DNA of 64,000 bases from Streptomyces sp. NBC_00464 (GTDB lineage Bacteria > Actinomycetota > Actinomycetes > Streptomycetales > Streptomycetaceae). Of the stretch, positions 34,190-42,862 are shown one piece after another. Every line of letters starts with the position of its first letter. Position 1 is the stretch's first letter. The notes under the pieces were generated by a model. The model saw nothing but the letters and a program-made list of their open reading frames with translations, did not search any database and had not been told where the DNA came from. The translations under genes were made by a program, and so were the position numbers. The stretch lies in the NCBI RefSeq assembly GCF_036013915.1, contig NZ_CP107899.1, positions 2,976,001-3,040,000 of the forward strand, given 5' to 3'.

Positions 34190-34210
34190 GGCCTCGCACG
34201 TTGCGAGGCC
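34190..34210 (+). promoter_or_regulatory. 9-bp hairpin in the leader of the 34227 gene
   Basis: GGCCTCGCA and TGCGAGGCC pair perfectly around CGT, ending 16 bases before a start codon. It may mask translation initiation or act as a terminator. Confidence 0.45.
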
Positions 34211-34226
34211 GTGCAAGGGTGCTCGG

Positions 34227-34610
34227 GTGTTCAATCGCCTTGAGATCAACGTGTTGCCACCGGGCCCCCGATGGGCTGCCCAGCTGTCTTTCCGGATCGA
34301 CGGCGAGGAAGTGGTGGCAGCGGCGATCGGAGTGGGAGGCCGCAGCCCGTTTGCCGAGGAGGCATTGCCGGCCGCCGGCCAGGGCCCCCTCTGGGCAACC
34401 GACGAGGGACGACGTGTGGTGCTGGGTGAGCCCGAGTGCACGGGCGGATGCTGTGGCTACCTGTCCGTGTTCGTGCAGCGTCACGGCGGGATCGTGGAGT
34501 GGTCCGACTGGCAGGTGCCCGTTGATGACGCGCGCCCTCCGGCTTTTCACTTCGACGCCGATCAATACGACGCCGAACTGACGCGCGCGCGGGCAGCGTT
34601 CACCTCGTGA
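34227..34610 (+). CDS. hypothetical protein with CxxxCC motif
   Basis: 127 residues, starting GTG, mixed alpha/beta in appearance, with a central ECTGGCCGYLSVF segment carrying three Cys and an acidic C-terminus. No signal peptide or membrane helix. I do not recognise the family. It is convergent with the acetyltransferase gene. The Cys cluster might bind metal. Confidence 0.6.
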   Translation: MFNRLEINVLPPGPRWAAQLSFRIDGEEVVAAAIGVGGRSPFAEEALPAAGQGPLWATDEGRRVVLGEPECTGGCCGYLSVFVQRHGGIVEWSDWQVPVDDARPPAFHFDADQYDAELTRARAAFTS

Positions 34611-34621
34611 CAGCCCGCATT

Positions 34622-35077
34622 TCACTGGCGGGCGGCGGCCGGCTCCTGCGGGCAGAGGTAGAACAGCTCCGGGTCGCCCTCGTCCAGGCCGTGGAGCAGG
34701 CCGGCCGGGCTCCATCCCGCGCGTTGCAGCAGCCGCTGCATCGGCTGGTTGGAGACGTTCGTCGAGGTGAACAGCTTCGGGGCACTGCACGAGGCCGCGG
34801 CGTCCGCCAACAGGCGCTCACCCACACCTCGGCCACGGGCGGCGGGCGCCACCATCAGCATCGTGACGAAGCCCTGCTCGAAGAACGTGTACTCCACCAC
34901 GACGTAGCCCAACGGCCCGGACGCGTCCTCGACCACGGCCGCGAGGCCCTGCCGACACCAGTCCCGGATGTTCCGGCGCCGCGCCTCGTCGCCTTCCGCC
35001 GCAACCGAGTCGATCCGGGCCAGCGCGTCGGCATCCGCCTCGCTCGCGCGCCGCACGGCGAACGCCCCCGCGTCCAC
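34622..35077 (-). CDS. GNAT-family N-acetyltransferase
   Basis: 151 residues of GNAT fold. The acetyl-CoA pyrophosphate loop appears as MLMVAPAARGRGVGERLL (Q/RxxGxG/A-type), followed by the NQPMQRLLQRAGW motif that closes the fold. Substrate unknown. It is co-directional with the DUF397/XRE pair, 5 bases after the DUF397 stop. Confidence 0.85.
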   Translation of the reverse strand: MDAGAFAVRRASEADADALARIDSVAAEGDEARRRNIRDWCRQGLAAVVEDASGPLGYVVVEYTFFEQGFVTMLMVAPAARGRGVGERLLADAAASCSAPKLFTSTNVSNQPMQRLLQRAGWSPAGLLHGLDEGDPELFYLCPQEPAAARQ

Positions 35078-35082
35078 GCGCG

Positions 35083-35331
35083 TCAGCCGTTCGCGGCGTG
35101 GCCCAGGAACGCGGTCCAGGCGGCGGGGGCGACGGCGAAGGTGGGGCCGTCGGTGACCTTGGAGTCGCGGACGTGGACGGTGTGGGGGCAGGTGGCTACC
35201 TCCACGCAGAAGCTGTCCTCGTTGAGGCTGTAGCTGGACTTGTGCCAGTTGTAGGCGACTTCGATGCAGGCTTCGCCCTCGTTGCCGCTGTAGCTGGACT
35301 TGAACCAGGTCAGTGCGGGTCGGTGGCTCAC
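35083..35331 (-). CDS. DUF397 protein with duplicated core
   Basis: 82 residues. DUF397 proteins are small partners of XRE/DUF5753 regulators and are implicated in Streptomyces development (WhiJ-associated families). Here the conserved segment occurs twice: WFKSSYSGNEGEACIEVA (9-26) and WHKSSYSLNEDSFCVEVA (29-46), then the usual VRDSK tail. It overlaps the XRE gene by four bases (ATGA), so the pair is translationally coupled. Confidence 0.88.
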   Translation of the reverse strand: MSHRPALTWFKSSYSGNEGEACIEVAYNWHKSSYSLNEDSFCVEVATCPHTVHVRDSKVTDGPTFAVAPAAWTAFLGHAANG

Positions 35332-36164
35332 AGTTGTCTCACCTTCGTCTCGATAATCTCTGCGGACTTCCAGGGGTTGAGCGCCTGGGCCCGCAAGATG
35401 CCGAAGAGATCGAACATGTCGCCCACCTGCTCCGGCTTCGAGATCAACTTACCGCCGCCCTGCGCCTCCACGTACAGCAGACTGCGGCCTTCCGCCGTGG
35501 ACATCAACTGCATGGGTCCCATCAACCCCGCATGCGTGTGCTGAGCCGATGGCATCACCTGCACCGTCAGGTGGTTGAACCGCTCAACGCAGTCGAGTAC
35601 GTGCCGCAGTTGCTCCTTCAACACCTCCGGTCCGCCAAGCGTACGGTCCAGGACCGACTCCTCGATGACGTATCCGATGCGCGGCGGCGGCGTGCGCGAC
35701 AGCACCGCTTGCCGTTCCAGCCTCGCTCCGACGTGCCGGGCGATCTCGTCCTCCGTGTACGCCGGTACGCGCGACCGGTACAGCGCATGCACGTACCCCT
35801 CCGTCTGGAGCAGACCCGGGATCAGCATCGTCTCGTACGCACTGATGACCCGCGCGTTCCGTTCCAGCTTCGCCCAGTCCAGGAACTTCGCCGGGTACTT
35901 CTCCTCATCCACCAACTCGCAGCACGCCGCCAGCGCCCCGCCCGCCCCGAACACCCGGTCCGCATCGATCAGCAGGTCGCGCGAAGGGATGCGCTCCGCC
36001 CGCTCCACCGCGCCCATCAGCGACTCCGAGATCAGCAGCTGCTCCGCCGCCTCCTTCTGCGTGAGCCCCGCCCGCACCCGGTGGATTCGGATCAACTCCC
36101 CCACCAGCCGCCGCCCGTGCGTCGTCTCGCTACTCGTCCCCACAGCCGTCACCGCCCTCCCCAC
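35328..36164 (-). CDS. XRE-family regulator with DUF5753 domain
   Basis: 278 residues. The helix-turn-helix (LVGELIRIHRVRAGLTQKEAAEQLLISESLMGAVERAERIPS) is followed by a DUF5753 sensor domain (about 85-270, LIPGLLQTEGYVHALYR). Such proteins work with DUF397 partners and often with an anti-sigma-like ATPase. Here the divergent neighbour is an unrelated 134-residue protein. A toxin-antitoxin-like behaviour has been suggested for some members; for this one it is untested. Confidence 0.88.
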   Translation of the reverse strand: MGRAVTAVGTSSETTHGRRLVGELIRIHRVRAGLTQKEAAEQLLISESLMGAVERAERIPSRDLLIDADRVFGAGGALAACCELVDEEKYPAKFLDWAKLERNARVISAYETMLIPGLLQTEGYVHALYRSRVPAYTEDEIARHVGARLERQAVLSRTPPPRIGYVIEESVLDRTLGGPEVLKEQLRHVLDCVERFNHLTVQVMPSAQHTHAGLMGPMQLMSTAEGRSLLYVEAQGGGKLISKPEQVGDMFDLFGILRAQALNPWKSAEIIETKVRQL

Positions 36165-36227
36165 ATCCCACCGATGTGGATCGCGTCCTCCTGGTCACGC
36201 TACGCAGTCGCCGGAATGCTCGTAGCC

Positions 36228-36632
36228 ATGACGCAGAAGAAGCACCCCGAATGGGTACCCGCCACGGGGCTCCAACTCCACCTGACCGGGATCCACTTCG
36301 ACGCGATCCGGTTGCGCGGCGTACGGGGCGAGGCGGTGCTGCACCACCTCGCCACCCTCACGGACGACGATCCGGGGCCCGTCGTGCGGGAGATCGCGGG
36401 AGGGCGGTGGACGTACTTTCTGCTCGAACCCGGCGCGAGCCAGGATTTCGACTGGCCGCCCGGCGCGACGTGCTTCGGCCCGACGGCCCGCGACCAGTAC
36501 GTGGGGATTCCGGCCGCCCACGGCAACACGTACCCACTCACCTGGCGGTGCGGGCCGCCCGAGGACGGGGACTTCGTGGACGCGGAACTGCTGCACGGCG
36601 TCGTGACCGCGCAACTCGTGCCCGGGGAGTAG
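36228..36632 (+). CDS. hypothetical protein divergent from the XRE/DUF397 pair
   Basis: 134 residues starting MTQKKHPEWVPATGLQLHLTGIHFDAIRL. An in-frame ATG at 36216 is an alternative; neither has a clear ribosome site. The protein has a compact mixed fold with a GPTARDQYVGIP segment and an acidic end, no membrane helix and no signal. It is probably regulated by the divergent XRE protein. Family not recognised. Confidence 0.6.
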   Translation: MTQKKHPEWVPATGLQLHLTGIHFDAIRLRGVRGEAVLHHLATLTDDDPGPVVREIAGGRWTYFLLEPGASQDFDWPPGATCFGPTARDQYVGIPAAHGNTYPLTWRCGPPEDGDFVDAELLHGVVTAQLVPGE

Positions 36633-36659
36633 GCCCCGGGCCGGCGCGGGTCGGTCGGG

Positions 36660-37394
36660 TCAGGCTCCGGCGCCGGGTCCGGCCTGGAGGCGGAGGCCCG
36701 CCAGGGTCAGCTCCAGGCCCGCGAGGAACTGTTCCTTGTCGTCATGGCCGTCGAACTCGTCGACGATGTCGTGCATGAACGGAAACTCCTCGGCGTCGAG
36801 CTCGCGCCACATCTCGGCGTAGCGGCCGAGGAACTCCTCCCGGTTCACGGCGCCGTCGAGCACCTCCTCGGGCGGCTCCTGCCCCATGTCGGCGGCGCTG
36901 CCGACCACATCGCCCACGATCGCCGACACGGCGTGGAACCGCTGCCGCGGCGTGAGGTCGAGTCGGAGGGTCTGCTGCCCCAGCGCCTCGTAGAGCCGCA
37001 ACGAGTTGCCCCGGTCGACGAGGTCCCGCATGAAGTGCGGACCCAGCCACGGCCGGTCCACGATCGCGTCGAACAGCGTGACGGCCATCACGCGCAGGTC
37101 ATCGATCGGGTCGTCACTGGCGGCCTGCCCGTCGATCTCGGCCAGCACCCCGCCCAGCACATGGTCGATGGCGCGGTCGAGCAGTTCGTCCTTGCCCGAG
37201 ACGTACCAGTAGATGCTGCCGACGCCGGTGCCGAGCCGGGCGGCGAGGGCGCGGAGGGTCAGTGCCGACGCGCCCGCCTCGTCGAGCAGGGCCACGGCCG
37301 CGGCGAGAACGGCCTCGATGGAGTGCGAAGCCCGCTGACGTCCTCGGGAAGGGCGATCGGCGGGTCGGGGTCGCGGGCCTGTCATGGCACTCAT
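36660..37394 (-). CDS. TetR/AcrR-family regulator with TetR-type C-terminal domain
   Basis: About 244 residues. The helix-turn-helix (AVALLDEAGASALTLRALAARLGTGVGSIYWYVSGKDELLDRAIDHV) is of the tetracycline-repressor subtype. ATG 37394 or 37385 is likely; the frame from 37535 runs into the operator region and the MFS promoter. It is divergent from an MFS exporter, with a set of GTTCGA half-sites between, the classical arrangement of a drug-responsive repressor and pump. Confidence 0.85.
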   Translation of the reverse strand: MSAMTGPRPRPADRPSRGRQRASHSIEAVLAAAVALLDEAGASALTLRALAARLGTGVGSIYWYVSGKDELLDRAIDHVLGGVLAEIDGQAASDDPIDDLRVMAVTLFDAIVDRPWLGPHFMRDLVDRGNSLRLYEALGQQTLRLDLTPRQRFHAVSAIVGDVVGSAADMGQEPPEEVLDGAVNREEFLGRYAEMWRELDAEEFPFMHDIVDEFDGHDDKEQFLAGLELTLAGLRLQAGPGAGA

Positions 37395-37416
37395 CCAATC
37401 ACAGCTTGCCCATTTA

Positions 37417-37476
37417 TCGAACCGTGTTCTATGCTCGAACCATGTTCCATTGTCGAACGTCGTTCGATGTTCGACA
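37417..37476. promoter_or_regulatory. operator array between TetR and MFS genes
   Basis: TGTCGAAC (37451-37458) and GTTCGACA (37469-37476) form a perfect 8+10+8 dyad. Further CGAAC/GTTC half-sites occur at about 37418-37447. Multiple repressor dimers could bind across the divergent promoter. Confidence 0.65.
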
Positions 37477-37497
37477 CCGTCCGAGAGGAGGCCCGCT

Positions 37498-38955
37498 ATG
37501 ACTACGACCGCCACCGAGCCCGCCGCATCGCGCACCTATCCGTCGCTGCGCGCGGCATGGATCCCCCTGGCCGCGCTCTGCCTGGCCTTCTTCGTCGAGA
37601 TGGTCGACAACACACTGCTCTCGATCGCACTGCCCACGATCGGCCGGGACCTCGACAGCGGCACGACGTCGTTGCAGTGGGTCACCGGCGCGTACTCGCT
37701 GACGTTCGGCGGTCTGCTGCTGACGGCAGGATCGATGGCCGACCGGCTCGGGCGCCGGCGTGTGCTGCTGGTCGGCCTCGCGGTGTTCGGTCTGCTGAGC
37801 CTGGCCGTCGTCGCGGTCAGCACCGCAGGGGAGCTCATCACCCTGCGGGCCGGCCTCGGCATAGCCGCAGCGGCGATGGCCCCCATCACCAACTCGCTGG
37901 TCTTCCGACTGTTCGACGACAAGGCGCTGCGGATGCGCGCCATGACGCTGATGATCGTCGTCGGCATGTCCGGCTTCGTCCTCGGCCCGCTGCTGGGCGG
38001 CACCGCCCTGGCTCATGTGCGGTGGCAGTGGCTCCTGCTCGTCAACGCCCCGATCGCGCTGATCGCGGCCATCGGCGTCCGTCTCGGCGTCCCGGCCGAC
38101 CGGCCGCAGGACCTGACCCGCGACAGGCTCGATCTGCCGGGCGCCGCACTGAGCGTCACCACCATCGGCCTCGCCTGCTACTCGCTGACGAGCGGCGTCG
38201 AGCACGGCTGGCTCTCCACGATCACGCTCGCCTCGGTCATCGGCGCCCTCGCCGCGGGCATCGCGTTCGTATGGCACGAGCGCCGCAGTGCGGCGCCCAT
38301 GCTGGATCTCCGCCTCTTCTCCAACGGCACCGTCCGTGGCGCCGCCATCGCCCAGATAGGCACGGCCATCGCGATGGCCGCCGTGATGTTCGGGCTGATC
38401 CTCCACTTCCAGTACGCCTACGGGTGGAGCCCGGTGCGGGCCGGCCTGGCGAACCTGCCGCTCATCGTGACCATGATCCTCGCGACGCCCCTCTCGGAGT
38501 GGCTCGCGAAGAGGTTCGGCCACCGCATCGCCTGCCTCGTCGGCGCGGCCTGCCTGGCCGGCTCGCTGGCCGGCCTGTCCTGGGGCGTCGACCACGGGTA
38601 CGGCGCCATCGCGGCCTGCATGGTCCTGATGACCGTCGGGCTGCGCACCGTCATGACGATCTGCGCCATCGCACTCGTCGACGCGATGCCGGGCAACCGC
38701 ACGTCGATCGGCACGGCGCTCAACGACACCGCCCAGGAGGTCGGAAGCAGCATCGGCACCGCGGTGGTCGGCACCCTGATCGCCGCGCTGGTCACCACCC
38801 AGCTGCCCGCAGGCACCTGGAGCGACGCCCTGGTGGCGTCGTTCTTCCACGGCGAGCGGATCACCTACGCGGTGCTGGCGGTCATCGTCGGCCTGGTCGC
38901 GGCCGGCGGTGCACTCACCCTCACCGACTCCCGCGCCACCGAGGAGCACGCCTGA
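37498..38955 (+). CDS. MFS drug-efflux transporter (DHA2, 14 helices)
   Basis: 485 residues with about 14 hydrophobic segments. Motif A is GGLLLTAGSMADRLGRRRVLL and the antiporter motif C lies in GFVLGPLLGGTALAHVRWQWLLLVN. Both are typical of proton-driven DHA2 exporters of the EmrB/QacA kind. AGGAGG six bases before ATG 37498 sets the start. The stop codon abuts the inverted-repeat element that begins at 38956. Confidence 0.9.
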   Translation: MTTTATEPAASRTYPSLRAAWIPLAALCLAFFVEMVDNTLLSIALPTIGRDLDSGTTSLQWVTGAYSLTFGGLLLTAGSMADRLGRRRVLLVGLAVFGLLSLAVVAVSTAGELITLRAGLGIAAAAMAPITNSLVFRLFDDKALRMRAMTLMIVVGMSGFVLGPLLGGTALAHVRWQWLLLVNAPIALIAAIGVRLGVPADRPQDLTRDRLDLPGAALSVTTIGLACYSLTSGVEHGWLSTITLASVIGALAAGIAFVWHERRSAAPMLDLRLFSNGTVRGAAIAQIGTAIAMAAVMFGLILHFQYAYGWSPVRAGLANLPLIVTMILATPLSEWLAKRFGHRIACLVGAACLAGSLAGLSWGVDHGYGAIAACMVLMTVGLRTVMTICAIALVDAMPGNRTSIGTALNDTAQEVGSSIGTAVVGTLIAALVTTQLPAGTWSDALVASFFHGERITYAVLAVIVGLVAAGGALTLTDSRATEEHA

Positions 38956-39118
38956 GGGCTGTCCCGTAAATGATCTCCAGGTTGGTGTGCCTGTAGTCCG
39001 TCCGGCAGTGGGCCACCTGGCTATCCGGCGAGGGCGAGGTTGTACAGACGGGCGATACCGGCAAGTTCAGTCGAGCTGCCCATGGACAGCCCACACCATG
39101 GCAGTTACGGGACAACCC
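38956..39118. mobile_element. 163-bp MITE-like remnant with terminal inverted repeats
   Basis: GGGCTGTCCCGTAA (38956-38969) and TTACGGGACAACCC (39105-39118) are inverted ends differing at one position. The interior holds no gene. The ends resemble those of Streptomyces insertion sequences. The left end begins on the base after the MFS stop codon. No target duplication is evident. Confidence 0.6.
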
Positions 39119-40027
39119 TTACGAGCTCGTGCACGATAAGAATCGCTGCAGGTCAGCGGCCTGCACCGGTTCGGCGTCCGAACCGTTGACCTGTGCGGAT
39201 GTGGCAGCCGCTCCTATCGTGCACGAGGTCGTTAGGGTGGCGCTTGAGGCGATTGATCCCGCACTCGACCGCATGGCGCTCGCGGTAGTCGGTCGTGCCG
39301 AACGTCGGCGGGCGGCCGCCGCGGGAGCCGAGGTTCTCGCGGTTGCGGATCCGATCCGAAGGGACCGGGATCGTCGCCTTGATGCTGTGCCTGCGTAGGA
39401 AGGCTCAATTCTTACGGGAGTCGTGGCTTTGTCGGCACGGACCCGGTCCGGTCGTTTGCGTGGCCGACCTGGTCCGAGCCGGGGCACACGAATCGCCTCC
39501 AGGACCGGCTCGAACTGCGGGGAGTCACCCCGCTGACCAGTCGTGATCACAAAGGACAGCGGCTTTTGCCCCTGTTCAACTGCGCGGTGGATCTTGGTGG
39601 TCAGTCCGCCCCTGGAGCGTCCGAGCCCGTGGTCGGCCGGCTCGACGGCGATCCCTCCGGGCGGCGCCTTCTGGAGATCCCCCATGGTCGCTGCCCCAGC
39701 CGCGTGCTGGTGGGCACGGCAGACGGTGGAGTCGATGTTCACCTCCCAGGCGATCAGGCACTTCGCGTCCGCCTGCGCCTGGAGCTGGGTGACGATCCGG
39801 GCCCAGGTGCCGTCCCGCTGCCAGCGCCGGAACAGGTCATAACCTCGGTCCCACGGGCCGTACCGCTCGGGCACATCGCGCCACGGTGCACCAGTCCGGG
39901 TCCGCCACCGTATGCCGTCTATCAGCTGCCGCCGGGTCCACACCGGCGGACGGCCCGTCTTGATGCCGTGCGGCAGTAACGGCTCAAGCGGGGGCCACTG
40001 GTTGTTCGTCAGGTCACCACGATCCAC
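39119..40027 (-). pseudogene. IS5-family transposase, frameshifted and truncated
   Basis: The first 200 residues (from GTG 40027) match DDE transposases of IS5 type: LTNNQWPPLEPLLP, the first Asp region NIDSTVCRAHQHAAGA, and the second Asp region RVRADKA. Near 39421-39427 one base is missing. The proper reading continues in another frame as SRKN, then a TGA (39405-39407) in place of an Arg codon, then LRRHSIKATIPVPSDRIRNR and the final Glu region RERHAVECGINRLKRH. The 3' end is replaced by a hairpin-forming sequence at 39126-39227. The element cannot make an active enzyme. Confidence 0.8.
39126..39227. repeat. 102-bp hairpin-forming insert inside the transposase remnant
   Basis: CTCGTGCACGAT (39126-39137) and ATCGTGCACGAG (39216-39227) are perfect inverted ends, extended by about ten weaker pairs. 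A second inner dyad, CGGTTCGG/CCGAACCG (about 39167-39185), forms the apex. It replaces the last codons of the IS5-type transposase and may be a small non-autonomous element. Confidence 0.55.
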
Positions 40028-40122
40028 AGCACGTGATCATTCACAACCAAGATCCACTTTCGCAATGGATCCCTATGCCCTCGCCCCTACGGGGTAATGT
40101 CCCGCAGGTGGAGATCGTGGAA

Positions 40123-41565
40123 ATGACCTCGCTGGAACGTCGCCTCTGTCAGGCATTCCCTCGCGGCGAACCGATCGACCTCCGCCAGTCCCAGGACGAG
40201 AACCCCGAACAACCCAGCGCCTGGGGTCCCGAACGGACCGTCCGCGCCGAGGTCATCCGCACCCTCCTCCTCAATGGTCCGTCCGAACCCGGCGAGGTGC
40301 CCGCCCTCTACCTCACTGGTGCGCGGATCACCGGCCTCCTGAACCTTCAGCACGCAGAGATACCGCACCCCATCCGCCTGAACAACTGTCACTTCGAGCA
40401 TCCGCCAGACTTCCGCGGAGCGCAGACCCGTCAGCTGGACCTCAGTGCGTCCTGCCTCCCCACCCTCATGGCCACCGCCATACGCGTCGACGACGACCTC
40501 CGGCTCACTGGCTGCTGCATTCCCGGAAGCGTGCAGTTGGGCAGCGCACAAGTCTCCGGCGGAATCTTCCTCGACCGCGCCCGCATCGGCGTCGACGGCG
40601 GGTGCGTCCTCCAGCTCAGCCATGCCTCCATTGGCAACGACATCTGGGCACCCCAACTGGTGGCCCACGGCGAGATCCGCATCGGAGCCGCCCGCATAGA
40701 AGGCGCCCTTGATCTCGAAGACGCCCACATCACTAACTCGGGAGGTGATGCCCTCAACGCCGCCCACCTGACGGTCGGAACCAGACTCAACGCGGGCGGC
40801 CTCGTGGCCGAAGGCCGCGTCAGACTCACCGCCACCAAGGTCACCGGCTGGCTCACCTTCATTGAGGCCCGGCTCCGCAACCCGGGCGGGGTCGCACTGG
40901 GCATCAGTAGCTGTGAGGCAGCAGGGTTCTCGCTCTGGGACGCGGCCCCAGTCTCAGGCCACGTCAAAATGCACTACGCCAACTTCAAGGTCATCCACGC
41001 CAAGCCCGAAGTCTGGCCCGTCACGGTACGTCTGGAGGGCCTGACATACGAGACTCTCGCCCCGCGCCTGCCGGCCGCACAACGGCTCGCCCTGCTCGAG
41101 CGGGACGAAGACGGCTTCGTGCAGCACGCCTACGAGCAACTCGCTGCCTCGTACCGCCGCGTCGGTGACGACGCCGAAGCCCGTGCAGTGCAACTCGCCA
41201 AGCAACGCCGGCACCGGACCACGCTGCCCTGGTACGGAAAACTCTGGGGCTACCTCCAGGACTCCACTGTTGGCTACGGTTTCCGCCCCATTCGTGCTGT
41301 GGCCTGGCTCCTGGCTCTTCTGCTCCTCGGCTCAGTCGCCTACGGACTGGACCATCCACCCGCGGCCGAGCGGGGCAAAGGCCCGGAGTTCAACCCGGTC
41401 ATCTACGCTCTCGACCTCCTCCTGCCCATCATCGATTTCGGCCAGGAAAAGGCATTCACTCCGACCGGCCCTTACCAGTGGCTGTCGTATCTCCTGATCG
41501 CAGCAGGTTGGATCCTCGCCACAACCATTGCCGCCGGAGTGACGCGCAATCTGAACCGCCAATAG
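40123..41565 (+). CDS. beta-helix membrane protein with channel-like C-terminus
   Basis: About 480 residues. Residues 60-320 are made of roughly 20-residue repeats with regular hydrophobic steps (LDLSASCLPTL, IEGALDLEDAHI, LRLTGCCIPGSVQLGSAQVSGG), as in pentapeptide-like or bactofilin-like beta-helices. A charged stretch and three C-terminal hydrophobic segments follow: IRAVAWLLALLLLGSVAYGL, a short re-entrant-looking VIYALDLLLPIIDF, and WLSYLLIAAGWILATTIAAG. The last three resemble a TM1-pore-TM2 ion-channel unit. ATG 40123 is preceded by GGAG at 8 bases; starts at 40033 and 40108 are possible. Relatives carry vague oxidoreductase names in Streptomyces genomes, without visible cofactor motifs. 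Confidence 0.65.
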   Translation: MTSLERRLCQAFPRGEPIDLRQSQDENPEQPSAWGPERTVRAEVIRTLLLNGPSEPGEVPALYLTGARITGLLNLQHAEIPHPIRLNNCHFEHPPDFRGAQTRQLDLSASCLPTLMATAIRVDDDLRLTGCCIPGSVQLGSAQVSGGIFLDRARIGVDGGCVLQLSHASIGNDIWAPQLVAHGEIRIGAARIEGALDLEDAHITNSGGDALNAAHLTVGTRLNAGGLVAEGRVRLTATKVTGWLTFIEARLRNPGGVALGISSCEAAGFSLWDAAPVSGHVKMHYANFKVIHAKPEVWPVTVRLEGLTYETLAPRLPAAQRLALLERDEDGFVQHAYEQLAASYRRVGDDAEARAVQLAKQRRHRTTLPWYGKLWGYLQDSTVGYGFRPIRAVAWLLALLLLGSVAYGLDHPPAAERGKGPEFNPVIYALDLLLPIIDFGQEKAFTPTGPYQWLSYLLIAAGWILATTIAAGVTRNLNRQ

Positions 41566-41650
41566 CCCGTCCTGCCTGCAAGTGAGGAGACCGTGCTGGT
41601 CGAAGTCCACAGTGATGGGCTGTGACCAGCACTTTCGCAACAGGCCCCAG

Positions 41651-41673
41651 GGCCCTGGACGGCGTCCAGGGCC
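41651..41673. terminator. bidirectional terminator between beta-helix gene and eCIS operon
   Basis: GGCCCTGGAC and GTCCAGGGCC pair perfectly around GGC, immediately next to the stop codon of the leftward operon's last gene. Confidence 0.75.
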
Positions 41674-42861
41674 TCAGGTGCGCTTGAAGTACTCGATCTC
41701 CCCGAGGGCGATCGGCCGTCCACCCCCCTGACCTGCCGCTTCGCGCACGACGAACTCGATGGAGACGACGTCGCTGATGCCGGTCCGTACCGTCTGCTCG
41801 CCGGGCTTGTCGGTGAGTGACCAGGCCTTCTCGTGGATCTTCCCGTCCTTCGTCCTGATGCGGAGGTCCGCCTGTGTCGGCCTGGCGCCCTTCTGGAACG
41901 CCTCGGGCTTCGTCGACACCCCGGTGTGGACCGTGACGCCGACCAGCCGGAACGGCTTCTCGAACTCGGCGGTCAGCGAGGCTCCGGCCTTCGGGGCGCC
42001 CCAGTAGGTGTTCGTCACCCCGTCCGTGGCCAGTTTCGCCGGGTGCCCGGCGGTGGCGGCGCTCGCCGTGACGCCGGTGGGGCTGATCTCCCCCGTGTCG
42101 CCGAGCTTGTCCCGTACGTCCTCGATGACATAGCGCCCGGCCGGCACGAGCAGGAAGCCCGCGATCAGGAGCCCGACGATCAGCAGGGCCAGCACGCTCC
42201 CCCGCACCAGACGCCCCGACCCTGCCCGCACCTTGCGGTCGAACGGCCACCTGGTACGCCACCAGGGCAGCGGTTCGGCCTGCTCGCCCGGGTGGAGCGG
42301 CGTCGCGCAGCGGCCGCAGAACTTGCGTCCCGGCCGGTTGAGGGCCCCGCACGACGGGCAGGGGAAGCCGTTCGTCTCCTCCTGGGCCGCCACCGGCCTG
42401 ACGACGGGGCGCTGGGCGATCGGCACGCCGGGCTGTACGGCCACCACGGGCTCGGCCTCCACCGGCGGTTCCGGCCGAGCCGGTCGTACGGGGGCGGGCG
42501 CGGCCGGTCGTACGGGAGCCGGCGGGGCCGGTGGTGGTACGGGGGTCGGCGCGGGCTCGGGGTCGGGGGCCGGCTCAGGCTCGGGCGTCGCGCGGCTCGG
42601 CGGCTCCTCCGCGACCGGTGCGGGAGTGGGTGCGGCGACCGGCGTCGGGGCCGGCGCGGGGCGTGGGGACGGCACCGGGGGTGCGTCATCGCCCTCGGGC
42701 GGCCCCGTCTCCTCCGCCGGACGCGCCGGCGCATCGACCTCCGGCGCCGGGGCCGCCGTTCGGGCACGGCGCGAGGACCACCCCAGGTACGTACCGCAAC
42801 TTCCGCAGAAGTCCTCGTCCTCCTCGTTGGCGGCTCCGCACGCCGGGCACGAGCGCGTCAC
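41674..42861 (-). CDS. eCIS-linked membrane protein: zinc ribbons, TM helix, discoidin-like domain
   Basis: 395 residues, last gene of the leftward injection-system operon. Two zinc ribbons (CPAC...CGSC at about residues 4-22; CPSC...CGRC at about 170-190) flank a long Pro/Ala/Val-rich disordered linker. One transmembrane helix (about 230-255) and an exported domain (ATDGVTNTYWGAPKAGASLTAEFEKPFRLVGVTVHTG) related to F5/8-type-C or NADase-type glycan-binding domains follow. GTG 42861 has AGGAGAC upstream and lies one base from the preceding stop. The topology is N-in, C-out. A membrane adaptor (CisA) is reported for the S. coelicolor system; this gene is a candidate, unproven. Confidence 0.7.
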   Translation of the reverse strand: MTRSCPACGAANEEDEDFCGSCGTYLGWSSRRARTAAPAPEVDAPARPAEETGPPEGDDAPPVPSPRPAPAPTPVAAPTPAPVAEEPPSRATPEPEPAPDPEPAPTPVPPPAPPAPVRPAAPAPVRPARPEPPVEAEPVVAVQPGVPIAQRPVVRPVAAQEETNGFPCPSCGALNRPGRKFCGRCATPLHPGEQAEPLPWWRTRWPFDRKVRAGSGRLVRGSVLALLIVGLLIAGFLLVPAGRYVIEDVRDKLGDTGEISPTGVTASAATAGHPAKLATDGVTNTYWGAPKAGASLTAEFEKPFRLVGVTVHTGVSTKPEAFQKGARPTQADLRIRTKDGKIHEKAWSLTDKPGEQTVRTGISDVVSIEFVVREAAGQGGGRPIALGEIEYFKRT

Positions 42862-42862
42862 G

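Noticed and set aside
39119..40027. Programmed frameshift in the IS5-type transposase
   Set aside because: The missing base has no slippery sequence, and a nonsense codon plus a replaced 3' end show decay.
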